NCBI RefSeq assembly: GCF_014851905.1
Contig: NZ_JACVAQ010000003.1
Span: 248,001 to 312,000 of the forward strand
From: Pseudomonas sp. PDM14
GTDB taxonomy: Bacteria; Pseudomonadota; Gammaproteobacteria; Pseudomonadales; Pseudomonadaceae
Reading direction: 5' to 3'
Length of the DNA stretch: 64,000 nt
Shown: one piece after another, positions 1-10,031 of the stretch
Position numbering within the stretch: the first letter of the stretch is position 1
How the letters are laid out: each line of letters begins with the position of its first letter
The notes under the pieces: model-generated
The model's database searches: none
The model's input: only the letters and a program-made list of their open reading frames with translations
What the model was told of the DNA's origin: nothing
Translations under genes and position numbers: made by a program

Positions 1-901
1 TGATGATTTGCGGCGTGGCAGGGGTGATCGAGTTGGAAGCGCTCGATGCCGCGCCAGTACCAGCCGAGTTGGTCGCCGTCACGGTGAAGGTGTAGGAGAC
101 CCCGTTGGTCAGGCCGGTGACCGTGATTGGTGAACCGGCGCCGGTTCCGGTGAACCCACCGGGGTTTGAGGTGACGGTGTAGCCGGTGATTGTCGCGCCG
201 CCGTTCGAGGCCGGTGCGGTGAAGGCTACATCGGCCTGGGTGTCGCCGGCAGTGGCTGTGCCGATGGTCGGCGCGCCGGGGACTACCGCGTTGACCGTGA
301 AGGTCCGGCTCACGGTGGGCGCGGCATTGGTGGAGGAGTTACCTACTTGGTCGGCATCGATGGTGCAACTGCCGGCGGTGACGAAGGTCAGTGCCCCGCC
401 GGAGGTGATGGTGCAGACCCCGGTGGTGGCGGAGCTGAAGGTTACCGTCAGACCTGATGTGGCGGTCGCCGACAGGGTCGGCGTGGTGCCGAAGTTCCGT
501 GAGCCTGGATTGGCAAAGGTGATGGTCTGGTCGGCCTTCGGTGTGGCGCTGCCGCTGGCACCAGAGCTCGGGCTGGTGCCGTCCGCATTGGTGGCCGTCA
601 CGGTGAAGGTATATGCCTGGCCGTTGACCAGACCGGTAACCGTGATCGGCGAAGTGGTGAAGCCGTTACCGCCGCCGGTTATTCCGCCTGGGTTGGCGGT
701 AACGGTGTAGCCGGTAATGGCGGAGCCACCATTGCTGACGGGCGCAGTGAATGCAACCGAGACTTGGCCGTCGCCTGCTGTTGCGGCACCAATGGTGGGA
801 GCGTCGGGCACGGCGGCATACACCGGCAGGCATAACAGCGTTAACCAGGCACCCAGGAGCATAAGCACGCTGCGGGCGCGGCTCGATTGTCGATACATCA
901 T
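1..901 (-). CDS. Secreted fibronectin type III repeat protein (C-terminus beyond left edge)
   Basis: Reading from 901 down to 1 gives 300 codons with no stop, so the gene runs off the window. It starts with two consecutive ATG codons behind an AGGGG ribosome site (about 906-910). Residues 1-29 form a signal peptide ending in PVYA before AVPDAP. Two near-identical FN3 modules follow, each starting PDAPTIG or PGAPTIG and containing an ITGYTVT strand and a GLxNGxxYTFTVTATN strand. Between them lies a Cys-containing Ig-like module beginning DQTITF. This build is common in large exported proteins of Gammaproteobacteria, some of which end in an IPTL-CTERM sorting tail, but the tail is not visible here. 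Function is unknown; a surface or adhesive role is inferred from the architecture only. Confidence 0.75.
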   Translation of the reverse strand, partial: MMYRQSSRARSVLMLLGAWLTLLCLPVYAAVPDAPTIGAATAGDGQVSVAFTAPVSNGGSAITGYTVTANPGGITGGGNGFTTSPITVTGLVNGQAYTFTVTATNADGTSPSSGASGSATPKADQTITFANPGSRNFGTTPTLSATATSGLTVTFSSATTGVCTITSGGALTFVTAGSCTIDADQVGNSSTNAAPTVSRTFTVNAVVPGAPTIGTATAGDTQADVAFTAPASNGGATITGYTVTSNPGGFTGTGAGSPITVTGLTNGVSYTFTVTATNSAGTGAASSASNSITPATPQII

Positions 902-1099
902 TGTTCCCCTTTCAAAAGCTCAAGCGCATTGCAGCTCGACCTTTCACACTAAGTCCGCTAACCGTATGGGCGGCGTTGTGTTGGGGGGCGGGTTGGCTTG
1001 AGGGCATTTCTTTTTTTTATATGGCGCAGCTGAACCTATCCGTGGGCGTGGTGCGCGGCCTGGAGTATATCAGCAAGCCGAAGAATTCTGCGGATTAAG
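902..1099. other. Non-coding gap between two minus-strand surface-protein genes
   Basis: No convincing gene is seen. The stretch is less GC-rich than the rest, has a run of eight T around 1010-1018, and must hold the promoter of the FN3 gene. Short open frames here lack ribosome sites and Pseudomonas codon bias. Confidence 0.4.
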
Positions 1100-1143
1100 C
1101 CATACGGCGTCTGTCCCTCAATTGAGGGACAGACGCCGTATGG
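1100..1143. terminator. Perfect 44-bp palindrome after the autotransporter stop
   Basis: Positions 1100-1121 and 1122-1143 are exact reverse complements (22-bp arms meeting at a TCAATTGA centre). It starts 2 bp after the TAA stop (1146-1148) of the minus-strand autotransporter, where a rho-independent terminator would sit, but there is no real T-run on either side. A terminator or an mRNA 3' stabiliser is the most likely role. Confidence 0.6.
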
Positions 1144-1145
1144 GG

Positions 1146-4100
1146 TTAGAAGCTAGTGCTAAGCGTCAGGCGCACACCCTGGTCGCTGTTGCCGTCGCCG
1201 AACTGGCCGGAGTAGCCCAGGCCAACACTGGCCTGTGCAGACAGCTGCAGATCCAGGCCGAGCTGCGCCAGGGCGCTGTCTTCGGCGACCGGCACACCCT
1301 TGACGGTGAAACTGTCGTAACCGGCCAGGCTCAGGTGGCTCTCATCGCTTGGCTCGTCGAAGGCATGCTGCCAGGCCAGGCTGGTGTGCAGGTTCAACGG
1401 CAGGCCGGCGATGTCGCCCAATGGGGCCGCTGCGCGTAGACCCAGGCTGGAATAGTCGACACTGTCGTCTTCGCTGTTGCCACTCAGAGCAGCAGTGCCG
1501 CCATGCTCGCGGAAGCCATCGCTGTCGACCTCGACATGGGCCAGGCCGGCGAATGGCTCCAGGGCCAGCTCGCCGAGCTGCAGGGCATAGCCCAGCTCGC
1601 CGAAGACCTGCGTGGTGTCGGCGTCGTAGTCGGCCTTTAGCGTTTCGCGCAGGGCGCCGACCTGTACGTCGCGCTTGCTGTCCACCTCGTTCCAGGTGCG
1701 GGCCACACCCATACGCAGGCTCAGGGCATCCCACTGGCCGCCGAGATAGGCGATCAGGCTGGTGCTGCCGATGTCGGCAGAGGATTCGCGGCGGTTCACG
1801 TCGAGGTCGCTGGTGCCATAACCTGCGGCGATACCGAGGCGCCAGGTCTGGTTCAGCGGCAGGTCGAGGCCGATCAGGGTGCCGCGGCTATCGCGGTCGA
1901 GATCGGCGACATTGCTGTTGCCGTCCTTGTCGCTCCAGTTGCCATAGCCGCTGAGCCAGAAGGTCAGGCCGCTGTCGGCATCGCTGTGCAGCACGTCACC
2001 GGAGGCGAGGCCGGACTGGCCAGTGCGCAGGCGTTCGATGACCGCTTCGCGTGCATAACGGCTGTCGTCGAACAGCGCGCTGCGGGTGCTGGCGTGTAGT
2101 TCACCTGAGAGGCTGTCGAAGGCCGCTTGGGCTTGCGCGGTGCTGAGGCTGAGCAGGGCGCTGTCCAGGCTGCCGGCGGCCGAGCCCAGAGCGGTGGCCA
2201 CGGCCCTCTGGTTGCGCGTGGCGGCTGCGGCGACGTAGCTGATGTCATTGCGGGCCAGCAGCAGGCGCACCTGATTGCCCAGCGAGTAATCCAGGGTCGG
2301 AGTGAGGAAGGCCAGATCGCTGGTCACCGCGCCGAAGGTGCCGACGATGGGGTTGCTGCTGGTGACGATGCTGTAGGTAGTCGCAGGCGACCAGGTGCCA
2401 GCGCCGGCCAGCACGCTCAGCGTGGCGCCACCGAGGTCGAGGTTGCCGTTGACGATCAACTGGTCCGAAGTGCCGTCTGGGTTGGCTTCGAACTCCAGGG
2501 TCGAGGCCGCGTCGAAGGTGGCATTGCCATTGATGGTCAGGGTGCCGATGGAGTAACCGGGGTTGAGCGTGGCGCCGGCCAGCAAGGTGACATCACCGGT
2601 GATGCTGCCGTGGCCCCCGAGCCGGGCACCACTGGCCACATTCACATCGCTGGTCAGGCTGGCGCTGGAGCCGGCGCTGCCGCCGACGATCAGGCTGCCG
2701 GCGTTGACCGCGGTGACGCCGGTGTAGGTATTAGTGCCGTCGAGCACCAGCTTGCCGGTACCACTCTTGGTCAGGCCGCCGCTGCCAGTGATCGCGCCCG
2801 AGAACATGGTGCTGGCGTTGTCGCCTCCAGTGGTGAGCGTGGCGCTGCCGAGGCTAACCGATCCTGACCCGACCAGGGAGCCGATGCTCTGGTTGAAGCC
2901 ATTGAGATCCAGCGTGGCGGCGGCATTGACGGTGATGGAGCTGGCTGCAGAGAAGGCATTACTGTTGCCTGCTTGTAGGCTGCCGGCAACGAGAATGGTG
3001 GGAGCTGTGTAGGTGCTGTTGCCGTTCAGCGTTAGTGTTGCGCTGCCCGTTTTGGTCAGGCTACCGGCGCCGGTGATGGCGCCGCTGCTCAGGTTCTCGT
3101 CCGTTTGCATGATCAGTACAGCGTCGTTGCCCAGCAGCACTCCATCGTCAAGCGTCAGGCCCGCGTCATCGGCAGTGATGAAGGCGCGGGTGTCATCCAT
3201 CAGCCACACGACGCCGTTAATAACGGAGCCGGTTTGCAACGTCAGAGAGTTGTCACCACTGGTGAACTGCACGGCCGCGCCGTCTTCGCCGTCCTCCGCG
3301 AAGGGATTAGCCGCCAAGCCCCCGAACCCTGCGCTGATTGTGCCGGCATTGATGATATTCAGGTTGGCACCTGACACGCCGTGGCCGCCGCCGGCGTAGG
3401 TGTTGGCGCTGTTGAGGGTCAAGCTGGCGGCGCCGTTCTTGGTCAGGCTGCCGCTGCCGGAGAGCGCGCCGTTGAGCGTCAGGTCCTGGGCGCCGGTGAG
3501 GCCGAGTGCGGCATTGAGGGCGATGGTGTTGTTGATCACCCGCGCGGCGGTGCTGCTCAGGGTCGAATTGCCGGCCACGGTCAGGGCGCCGAGGCCGAGG
3601 GCTGCGTTGCTGCCCAGATTCAGGGTGCCGGCATTCAGCGTGGTGCCACCGGAATGGCTGTTGAGACCGGACAGGGTCAGGGTGTTGTTGCCGCTCTTGA
3701 TCAGCTGGCCGGTGCCGGTGAGTGCGCCGGTCAGGCCGAGGTTGTAGGGGCTGCTGACGGTCAGGGCGTCGTTGAGCAGCACGTTGTTGCCCAGGTTCAG
3801 CACCTGCGAACTGGTCAGGCTGCCCGGACCGTTGACGGTGAGCACGCCGCTGCCGAGGGCGCTCGCATTGCCTGCGCTGAGGGTGCCGGTGTTGAGGGTG
3901 ATACCACCCTGGAAAGTATTGGCGCCGTTCAGCGCCAGGGTGCCGCCGCCGATCTTGGTCAGCGAGCCGGTGCCGCTGACCACGCCGTTGAGCGTCATGT
4001 CGGTGCTGCCGGGCAGGCTCAGGTTGTTGCTCAGCACCACGGCGTTGGCCAGCGTGCGTGCGGCGGTGCCGGACAGGTTGCTGGCCCCGGTAATGGACAG

Positions 4101-5411
4101 TGCGCCGCTGCCCAGGGCGAGGTCGTTGCCGAGCAGCAGGCCGCCGGCGCTGAGGGTGGTGCCGCCGCTGTAGTTGTTGGCGCCGGAGAGGGTCAGCACG
4201 CTGCTGCCGTTCTTCACCAGTGCGCCGCTGCCGTTGATCACCCCGCTCAGGCCGAAGTCGTTGCTGCCTTGCGCGGTCAGCCCGCCGGTATCCAGGCTTA
4301 CCGCATTGGTGAGCACCAGCCCGGCGCTGCCCGCCTGGATCGCCCCGCCATTGCCGGTGAGCAGGCCGCTGCCGAAGGCGCCGGCATTGTTGAAGATGAC
4401 CAAGCCGCCATTGAGCAGGCTGCTGCCGGGAACCGGCGTGCCGCCCAGCGTCCAGCTGCCACTGTTGACCCGCAGGTTACCGAAGTTGATGTAGTTGGCG
4501 CCGTCGATCACGCCGCTGCCACTGACGCCACTACCGGTACCGCTGACCGCGTTCTGCAGGATGAGCGTGTTATTGCCGCCGGCGCCGCCGTCGATCACCC
4601 CGGGGGCGGAAAAGCCCAGGCCGAGGCCGGCGATGTTGAGCACGTTGAGGTTGGCACTGGCGCCGTTGGACACCGTCGAGCCGGTGACGGCGGTGAAGGT
4701 GTTGGCGCTGTTCACGCCCATGCTCACGCTGCCGTTGATGGTGCCGGCGTTGATGAAGGTGTTGCCCGGCAGCGACGCCTGGAAGCCGACCCGGCCGTTG
4801 ATGGTGCCGGTGTTGATCATGTTCACCTAGCCGCCACCGTAGACGGCGACCTGCGGGGTGTCCGCCTGCAACACGGTGACGTTGGCCAGGACGTTGGAGC
4901 CGATGATGCCGGCGTTGTTGATGTTGGTGACGCCGCCGGCGCCGTTCTGCACGCGCAAGGCGAAGCCGGAGAGGTTGAGCAGGTCGACGGCGACGCCGGT
5001 GGTGCCGTTGATGACCCCGGTGCTGAGGTTGTTGACCGTCACGGTGCTGGCGTTGCTGTTGCCGATCACCACGCCGTTGTTGAGCACCGACAGGCCAAGC
5101 AGGCTCGGGTTGATGACCCCGGCGTTGTGCAGGGTGACGTTGTTGCCGGTCATGGTCATCGCCGTGCCGAGCAAACCGAGCAGAGCGGATGCCCCTGCGC
5201 CGTTGTTGACCGTGGCGGTCAGGTTGTCCTTGGTGCTGGAAAACGGGGCAAGCCCGCTGGCTGCCGTCGAGCAGGTAACGGTAGTGCTACCCAATGGTAG
5301 AACGCAATCCGCCTGTACACCCGTCGCGGCCAACATGGCGGCGAACAGCAGAGATACCTGCGCAGGGCAGGCCTTCGGACCGCGCACGCAGGCCCTGTGG
5401 AAAAAGTCCAT
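1146..5411 (-). pseudogene. Type V autotransporter (AIDA/pertactin type), interrupted by an in-frame amber codon
   Basis: One reading frame spans 5411-1146 (about 1420 codons) but is broken by a TAG at 4827-4829, after residue 194. The ATG at 5411 follows a GGGGGAG ribosome site. The first part has a signal peptide ending GVQA before DCVLPLG, then a beta-helix-like passenger rich in N, G, T and V. After the stop, the same frame continues with about six PATR repeats (pattern GSLTKxGxxTLTLNGANTYxGGTTLNAGTL), a repeat-free insert starting GGGHGVSG, a junction region with the GYSIGTLTI motif, and a complete 12-strand-type beta barrel ending in LSTSF with the terminal Phe needed for outer-membrane insertion. 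Homology to both sides is intact, so the stop is recent, suppressed, or a sequence error. If real, no barrel is made and the passenger cannot be displayed. Confidence 0.8.
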
Positions 5412-5740
5412 TTATTCACTCCCCCCGGCAGGGGATTTCCGCCCTAGCAAACGACCGGTGCACTGCTCAAAGACACCCTGGATATGACGTTCTTGTTCGA
5501 GTAGTCATGTTTCTACGCTAGGCACTGTTCTGCCCTGCGCAAGGCGGCGGCCCCGATGGCGGATGAATGGTCATTTTCTGAGCGGCTGGACACATCCTTT
5601 TGACGGCTCTGCGGCGGGCTTTGCAGCAAGTTTTCAGCACTCGTCGGATGTCTCGGAAATTCCCCGGTACAGGTTCTCCGGTCTCGATGTGCGCTTGACG
5701 GCCATCGGCTGTTTCGGAAAAGGTGTGATCTGACGTAATC
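5412..5740. other. Divergent upstream region of the autotransporter and the iron two-component operon
   Basis: About 330 bases with no convincing gene. It must contain the autotransporter promoter (minus strand) and sequences upstream of the response regulator operon. The short open frames here have no homology I recognise and no good ribosome site. Confidence 0.5.
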
Positions 5741-5766
5741 TATTTGAGAATTATTATTATCAAATA
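5741..5766. promoter_or_regulatory. Fur-box-like palindrome upstream of the two-component operon
   Basis: An AT-rich 26-bp imperfect palindrome: TATTTGA at 5741-5747 and its complement TCAAATA at 5760-5766 frame a GAATTATTATTA core. The inner part closely fits the Fur consensus TGATAAT-n-ATTATCA. It lies 40 bp before the response regulator ATG in otherwise GC-rich DNA, so iron-repressed expression of the regulator/kinase pair is inferred. Confidence 0.65.
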
Positions 5767-5805
5767 GCGATTGCGGCCGACCTTGTCGGTGGCAGGGGAG
5801 GCGCT

Positions 5806-6504
5806 ATGTCGGCCAGTCTGGCTCGCATTCTGATCATCGAGGACGACCCGTCCCTGAGCAGCCAGCTCGGCGAGCTGCTGACCGGGCGTGGCTACGCCGT
5901 GAGCGCCAGCCTGCGCGGCGAGAGCGGCCTGGCCATGGCTCTGGCGGATGCGCCGGACCTGGTGCTGCTCGACGTGATGCTGCCGGACAGCAACGGCTTC
6001 TCCGTGCTGCGCCGCCTGCGCGAGCAGCAGCAGACGCCGGTGATCATGCTCACCGCCTGCGGCGCCGAGGAAGAACGCATCCGTGGCCTGCGCCATGGCG
6101 CCGACGACTACCTGGCCAAACCGTTCAACTTCACCGAACTGCAGCTGCGCATCGACGCCGTGCTGCGCCGCAGCCGCAGTCACGAGGCGCCGCGCAATGC
6201 CCAGCCGCAGCAGTTGCAGGTCGATGAGCTGCACCTCGACCGCCACGCCCAGCACGCCCGCGTCGGCGAACGCCTGCTGGCGCTGACGCCGATCCAGTTC
6301 CGCCTGCTCTGGCATCTCGTCGCCCACCGCGGCGAGGCGCTGAGCAAGCCGTACCTCTATCGCATGGTGCTGGAGCGCGACTACAGCAGCTACGACCGCG
6401 GCCTGGACATGCACGTCAGCCGCATCCGCCGGCGCCTGGTCGAGGCCGGGTCGGCGGCGGACCGGCTGCAGACCCTGCATGGCCGCGGGTACGCCTTCGA
6501 ATGA
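5806..6504 (+). CDS. OmpR/PhoB-family response regulator (iron uptake)
   Basis: 232 residues. The N-terminal receiver domain starts with the acidic pair in IIEDDP; D56 in LLDVMLP is the phosphorylation site and LAKPF carries the conserved Lys. The C-terminal winged-helix DNA-binding domain (about residues 135-232) contains LTPIQFRLLWHL and ends in the typical LHGRGYAFE. The ATG is preceded by AGGGGAGG. It overlaps the kinase gene by ATGA, so the two are co-translated. A Fur-like box lies upstream and a TonB receptor with its own Fur box downstream, a layout like PfeR/PfeS/PfeA and PirR/PirS/PirA, which induce a receptor when its ferri-siderophore is present. The likely target is therefore the TonB receptor at 7940; the ligand is unknown. 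Confidence 0.9.
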   Translation: MSASLARILIIEDDPSLSSQLGELLTGRGYAVSASLRGESGLAMALADAPDLVLLDVMLPDSNGFSVLRRLREQQQTPVIMLTACGAEEERIRGLRHGADDYLAKPFNFTELQLRIDAVLRRSRSHEAPRNAQPQQLQVDELHLDRHAQHARVGERLLALTPIQFRLLWHLVAHRGEALSKPYLYRMVLERDYSSYDRGLDMHVSRIRRRLVEAGSAADRLQTLHGRGYAFE

Positions 6505-7824
6505 ACCGCCGCCTGTTCTGGAAACTGTGTTTCGTCGTCGCCGTCGGCAGCGTCGCGCTGTTCTGGGTGATCGCCCGCCTGGCCTGGCAGACCGAGGAGC
6601 GCATGAGCTTCATCGCCGAGCGCGACCAGGCCACCCTGCATCAGTACGGCGACCAGGCGCGCACCCTCTATCAGTCTGGTGACGAGGCGGCGCTGCAGGC
6701 CTGGCTCAAGGCCGTGCAGGACAGCGAGCGGACCTGGGCCGCGGTGGTCGAGGCCGAGGTGCGGCCGCTGGCCGGCAGCACGCTGTCGGCGCGTTTCGTC
6801 GACAGCTTCACCCTGGGCCGTGACGTGAGCTGGAAGATCCACCTGTACTTCCAGGAAAACCCGATCATGGACATCCCTTTCGGCGATGGCCGCACCAGCC
6901 TGCTGATCGAGCTGCCGCAACGCATGCGCCCCGGTCTCTATTGGCACTACGCCAAGCTGATGCTGCAGCTGGTGGTGCCGCTGGTTCTGCTGCTGATCGT
7001 CTGCCTGGTGCTCTATCGCCACCTGATGCAGCCGCTGCGCCGCCTGGAACAGGCCACCCGGCAATTCAGCGAAGGTCGCCACGACGTGCGGCTCGCGCAA
7101 CGACGAGCTGGCCAGCCTGGCGGAGACCTTCGACGCCATGGCCGCGCGCACCGGCCAGTTGATCAGCGATCAGCGCCAGCGCCTGGCGGACATGTCCCAC
7201 GAGTTGCGCACGCCGCTGACGCGCATCGAGATGGCGGTCAGCCTGGCTGAGCAACAGGGCGACAACCGCCTGCTGCTCGAACGCATCCGCGACGATTGCG
7301 GTGACATGCGCCGCCTGGTCGAAGACGCCCTGACCCTGAGCTGGCTGGAGAACGAGCGGCCGTCGCTGCGCGATGAAACCCTCGACCTCACCGAGCTGCT
7401 CGACAGCATCCTCGACGATGCGCGCTTCGAGTACCCGGACCGCCACATCGAAGCCGAGCTGCCCGGCGAGGCGGTGCTGGCCGGCAGCAGCCACCGTGCC
7501 CTCGGCCAGGCCATCGAGAATGTGGTGCGCAACGCCCTCGACCACACGCCGCCGGCCGGCGTGGTGCGCGTCAGCCTGGACAGCCAGGCCGATGCCTTCC
7601 GCCTGCGCGTCGCCGACCAGGGCCCCGGCGTGCCGGAGCAGTGGCTGGAGCGAATCTTCCTGCCGTTCTTCCGCGCGCCTGGTGAACGGCCCGGCTTCGG
7701 CCTCGGCCTGGCCCTGGCGCTGCGCCAGGTCAAGGCGGTCGGCGGCAGCATCCGCGCCAGTAACCTGGCCGGCGGCGGGCTGCAGATGGAACTGCTGCTG
7801 CCTTGCGATACGGCCGCCGCGTGA
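6501..7824 (+). pseudogene. Sensor histidine kinase partner, split by a frameshift in the HAMP domain
   Basis: Frame 1 (from ATG 6501, overlapping the regulator stop) encodes an N-terminal membrane helix, a periplasmic sensor of about 130 residues, a second helix (LVVPLVLLLIVCLVLY) and the first half of HAMP, up to HDVRL near 7098. Kinase homology then continues in another frame from RNDELASLAETF near 7100 to the TGA at 7822-7824. That part has the H-box SHELRTPL, the N-box IENVVRNALDH, the G1 box ADQGPGVPEQ and the G2 box GFGLGLALAL. Joined, the product would be about 440 residues, normal for PfeS/PirS-type sensors. One extra base (or two missing) around 7095-7100 explains the break. Either the kinase is dead in this strain or there is a base-calling error in a GC-rich stretch. 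Confidence 0.8.
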
Positions 7825-7888
7825 CAGCGCGAGCGGCGTAACGTCCTGCGTAACAGTTGTAAAAGTGGTTCCGCGCACACGCGTTAGC

Positions 7889-7907
7889 GATGAGAATTCT
7901 CAAATGA
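7889..7907. promoter_or_regulatory. Fur box before the TonB receptor gene
   Basis: GATGAGAATTCTCAAATGA contains the perfect palindrome GAGAATTCTC (7892-7901) and overlaps further ATGAGAAAT repeats, a good match to the overlapping-hexamer form of the Fur site. It lies about 33 bp before the receptor start, in an AT-rich patch. Confidence 0.7.
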
Positions 7908-7939
7908 GAAATATTCACATGTTCCCTCGAGGAGTTTTC

Positions 7940-9886
7940 ATGCATCGCTGCCCCTATCGCCTGTCCCTGCTCGGCGCCATGACCTTCAGTGGTTTGCTGG
8001 TCGTCGCGCCAGCCTTCGCTGATGAAACCAAGGAAGCCCTGGAGCTGCTGCCCAGCGAGGTCAACGCTGCACGCAGCAACCCGGCGGAGAGTGTCGAGGC
8101 CGAACAGCTGCAGCGCTACCAGGCCACCGACCTGCAGGACGTCTTCGAGTCGAGCCCGGAAGTCGCCGTCGCCGGCGGTGCCGGCGTGGCGCAGAAGCTC
8201 TACCTGCGTGGCCTCGAGGACACCCTGCTGAACATCAGCATCGACGGTGCCAACCAGCCGGGGCAGACCTTCCACCACACCGGCCGCATCGGCATCGAAC
8301 CCGAGCTACTCAAGCGCGCCGACGTGCAGGCCGGCACCGGTGACGCCACCGCCGGGCCAGGCGCCCTGGGCGGCGCGATCAAGTTCGTCACCAAGGACCC
8401 GGACGACCTGCTGCGCGAAGGCGAGCAGGCCGGCGCGCTGCTCAAGAGCGGCTACTTCAGCAATGGCGAAGGCTACAAGACCAGCGCCAGCGTGTTCGGC
8501 CGTTTCAACCAGGACTGGTCGGCCCTGGCCCTGGCCAGCTACCAGGACCAGAACGACTACGAAGATGGCAACAACGACGACGTGCTCGGCACCGGCGCGC
8601 GGCAGAAGCTCGGCTACGCCAAGCTGGTCGGCAAGCTCAGCGACGCGCATACCCTGCGCCTGAGCTACGAGCAGCGCACCGACGAAGGCGAGCGCACCCA
8701 GCGTCCGCAGTGGATCGCGAGCAGCTTCAACGCGCTCTGGCCGCTGCAGACCGAGCGCGAAACCTGGACCCTCAACCACAGCTTCAAGCCGACCGACAGC
8801 GAGCTGATCGACATCGAGACCACGGTCTACCACACCGAGACCGAGCTGCAGCAGGATGCGCGCTTCGGCCTCTACTACGGCACCACGCGCAGCACCGGCT
8901 TCGACCTGCGCAACACCAGCCATGTCGGCGATCACCGCGTGACCTACGGCGTCGACTACCGTGACGACCGCGGCACGCTCGGCCCGGCTGGCGACCGTGA
9001 GCTGGACAGCGAAGACGGCAGCGTGACCGGCCTGTACATCCAGGACGCCTACCAGATCACCAGCAAGCTGCTGCTCGGCGCGGGCCTGCGCTACGACCGC
9101 TACGAACTGGATGACCGCGACGAGCAGAGCTTCCGCGACGACGGCGTCAGCCCCAACGTCAACCTGCGCTACGAACTCACTCCGGAAGTGGCGCTGCTCG
9201 CCAGCCACAGCCGTGCGCTGCGCGGTACCCAGGTGCGTGACGCGTTCAAAATGGATTCCTCGGCCAACGACCCGGACCTCAAGGCCGAGAAGGCCAAGAC
9301 CTCGGAGCTGGGCGTGGAGTATCGCCATGCCGGCTGGGAGCTGTCCGCCAAGGGCTACGTCACGCGCATCGAAGATGCCGTCGCCGACCCACTGGGCCGA
9401 CCCAACCTCTTCGAGAACGTCGGAGACCTGAAGAGTAAGGGCGTGCTGCTGCAGAGCGCCTACCACTGGCAGCGCCTGAGCCTCGGCCTGAGCTATCACC
9501 ACAACGACACCCGCGTCGATGGCGAGCGCCTCAACGTCTACGAATACAACGGCCTGGGCACCAGCATCGGCGACACCTGGACCACCTTTGCCGACTACCG
9601 CATCAGCGACCAGCTCAGCGTTGGCTGGCAGGGCCGCTTCGTCGAGTCCATCGACAGCCTGCACACCGGTGTCGGCACCGTCAGCAAGCCCGGTTACGGC
9701 GTGCATGACCTGTACGGCGAATGGCAGGCGCTGCCCGAGCGTCTGACCCTGAAAAACATCTTCGACAAGGAGTACCTCGACCACGCCAGCAACGAGGACT
9801 TCGAGCACATCGTCGACTACGAAGGCGTACGCGGCTCGAACGAGCCGGGACGCGAGCTGCGCCTGGGTGTGGCGCTGCGTATCTGA
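7940..9886 (+). CDS. TonB-dependent outer-membrane receptor (probable iron compound uptake)
   Basis: 648 residues. ATG 7940 was chosen because GAGGAG lies 6-11 bases upstream and it opens a classical signal peptide (MHRCPYRLSLLGAM, ending APAFA before DETKE); the frame stays open upstream but only through the antisense-like shadow of the kinase. A plug domain follows (about residues 50-160) with KLYLRGLEDTLLNISIDG and GPGALGGAIKFVTKDP, then a beta barrel to the C-terminus with late TonB-receptor motifs LTLKNIFDKEYLDHAS and RELRLGVALRI. At about 650 residues it is shorter than PfeA or PirA. Fur control and a neighbouring two-component system point to an iron chelate or haem-like ligand, which I cannot name. 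Confidence 0.88.
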   Translation: MHRCPYRLSLLGAMTFSGLLVVAPAFADETKEALELLPSEVNAARSNPAESVEAEQLQRYQATDLQDVFESSPEVAVAGGAGVAQKLYLRGLEDTLLNISIDGANQPGQTFHHTGRIGIEPELLKRADVQAGTGDATAGPGALGGAIKFVTKDPDDLLREGEQAGALLKSGYFSNGEGYKTSASVFGRFNQDWSALALASYQDQNDYEDGNNDDVLGTGARQKLGYAKLVGKLSDAHTLRLSYEQRTDEGERTQRPQWIASSFNALWPLQTERETWTLNHSFKPTDSELIDIETTVYHTETELQQDARFGLYYGTTRSTGFDLRNTSHVGDHRVTYGVDYRDDRGTLGPAGDRELDSEDGSVTGLYIQDAYQITSKLLLGAGLRYDRYELDDRDEQSFRDDGVSPNVNLRYELTPEVALLASHSRALRGTQVRDAFKMDSSANDPDLKAEKAKTSELGVEYRHAGWELSAKGYVTRIEDAVADPLGRPNLFENVGDLKSKGVLLQSAYHWQRLSLGLSYHHNDTRVDGERLNVYEYNGLGTSIGDTWTTFADYRISDQLSVGWQGRFVESIDSLHTGVGTVSKPGYGVHDLYGEWQALPERLTLKNIFDKEYLDHASNEDFEHIVDYEGVRGSNEPGRELRLGVALRI

Positions 9887-9896
9887 GTGCCGGACA

Positions 9897-9932
9897 ACGG
9901 CCTGCCGACCCGCGTCGGCGGGCCGTTTTGTT
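9897..9932 (+). terminator. Rho-independent terminator of the TonB receptor gene
   Basis: A GC-rich hairpin (ACGGCCTGCCGAC against GTCGGCGGGCCGT, with a 4-base loop) followed by TTTTGTT, 10 bases after the stop codon. Confidence 0.8.
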
Positions 9933-10031
9933 CAGCATAAAGGACGTTTTGTCGAGTATTTGAAACAGTCAATCAGGGTGGCGACAAGTCGCTGTAAAAC
10001 TGCGGCAATTTTTGGTTGATATCAGGGGGGC

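Noticed and set aside
3381..5300. Long plus-strand open frame (639 codons) opposite the autotransporter
   Set aside because: Composition is G/A/V/Q-rich with no family motif; it is the GC-driven shadow of the passenger repeats.
8306..9808. 500-codon minus-strand open frame opposite the TonB receptor
   Set aside because: No motif or ribosome site; the plus strand encodes a clear receptor.
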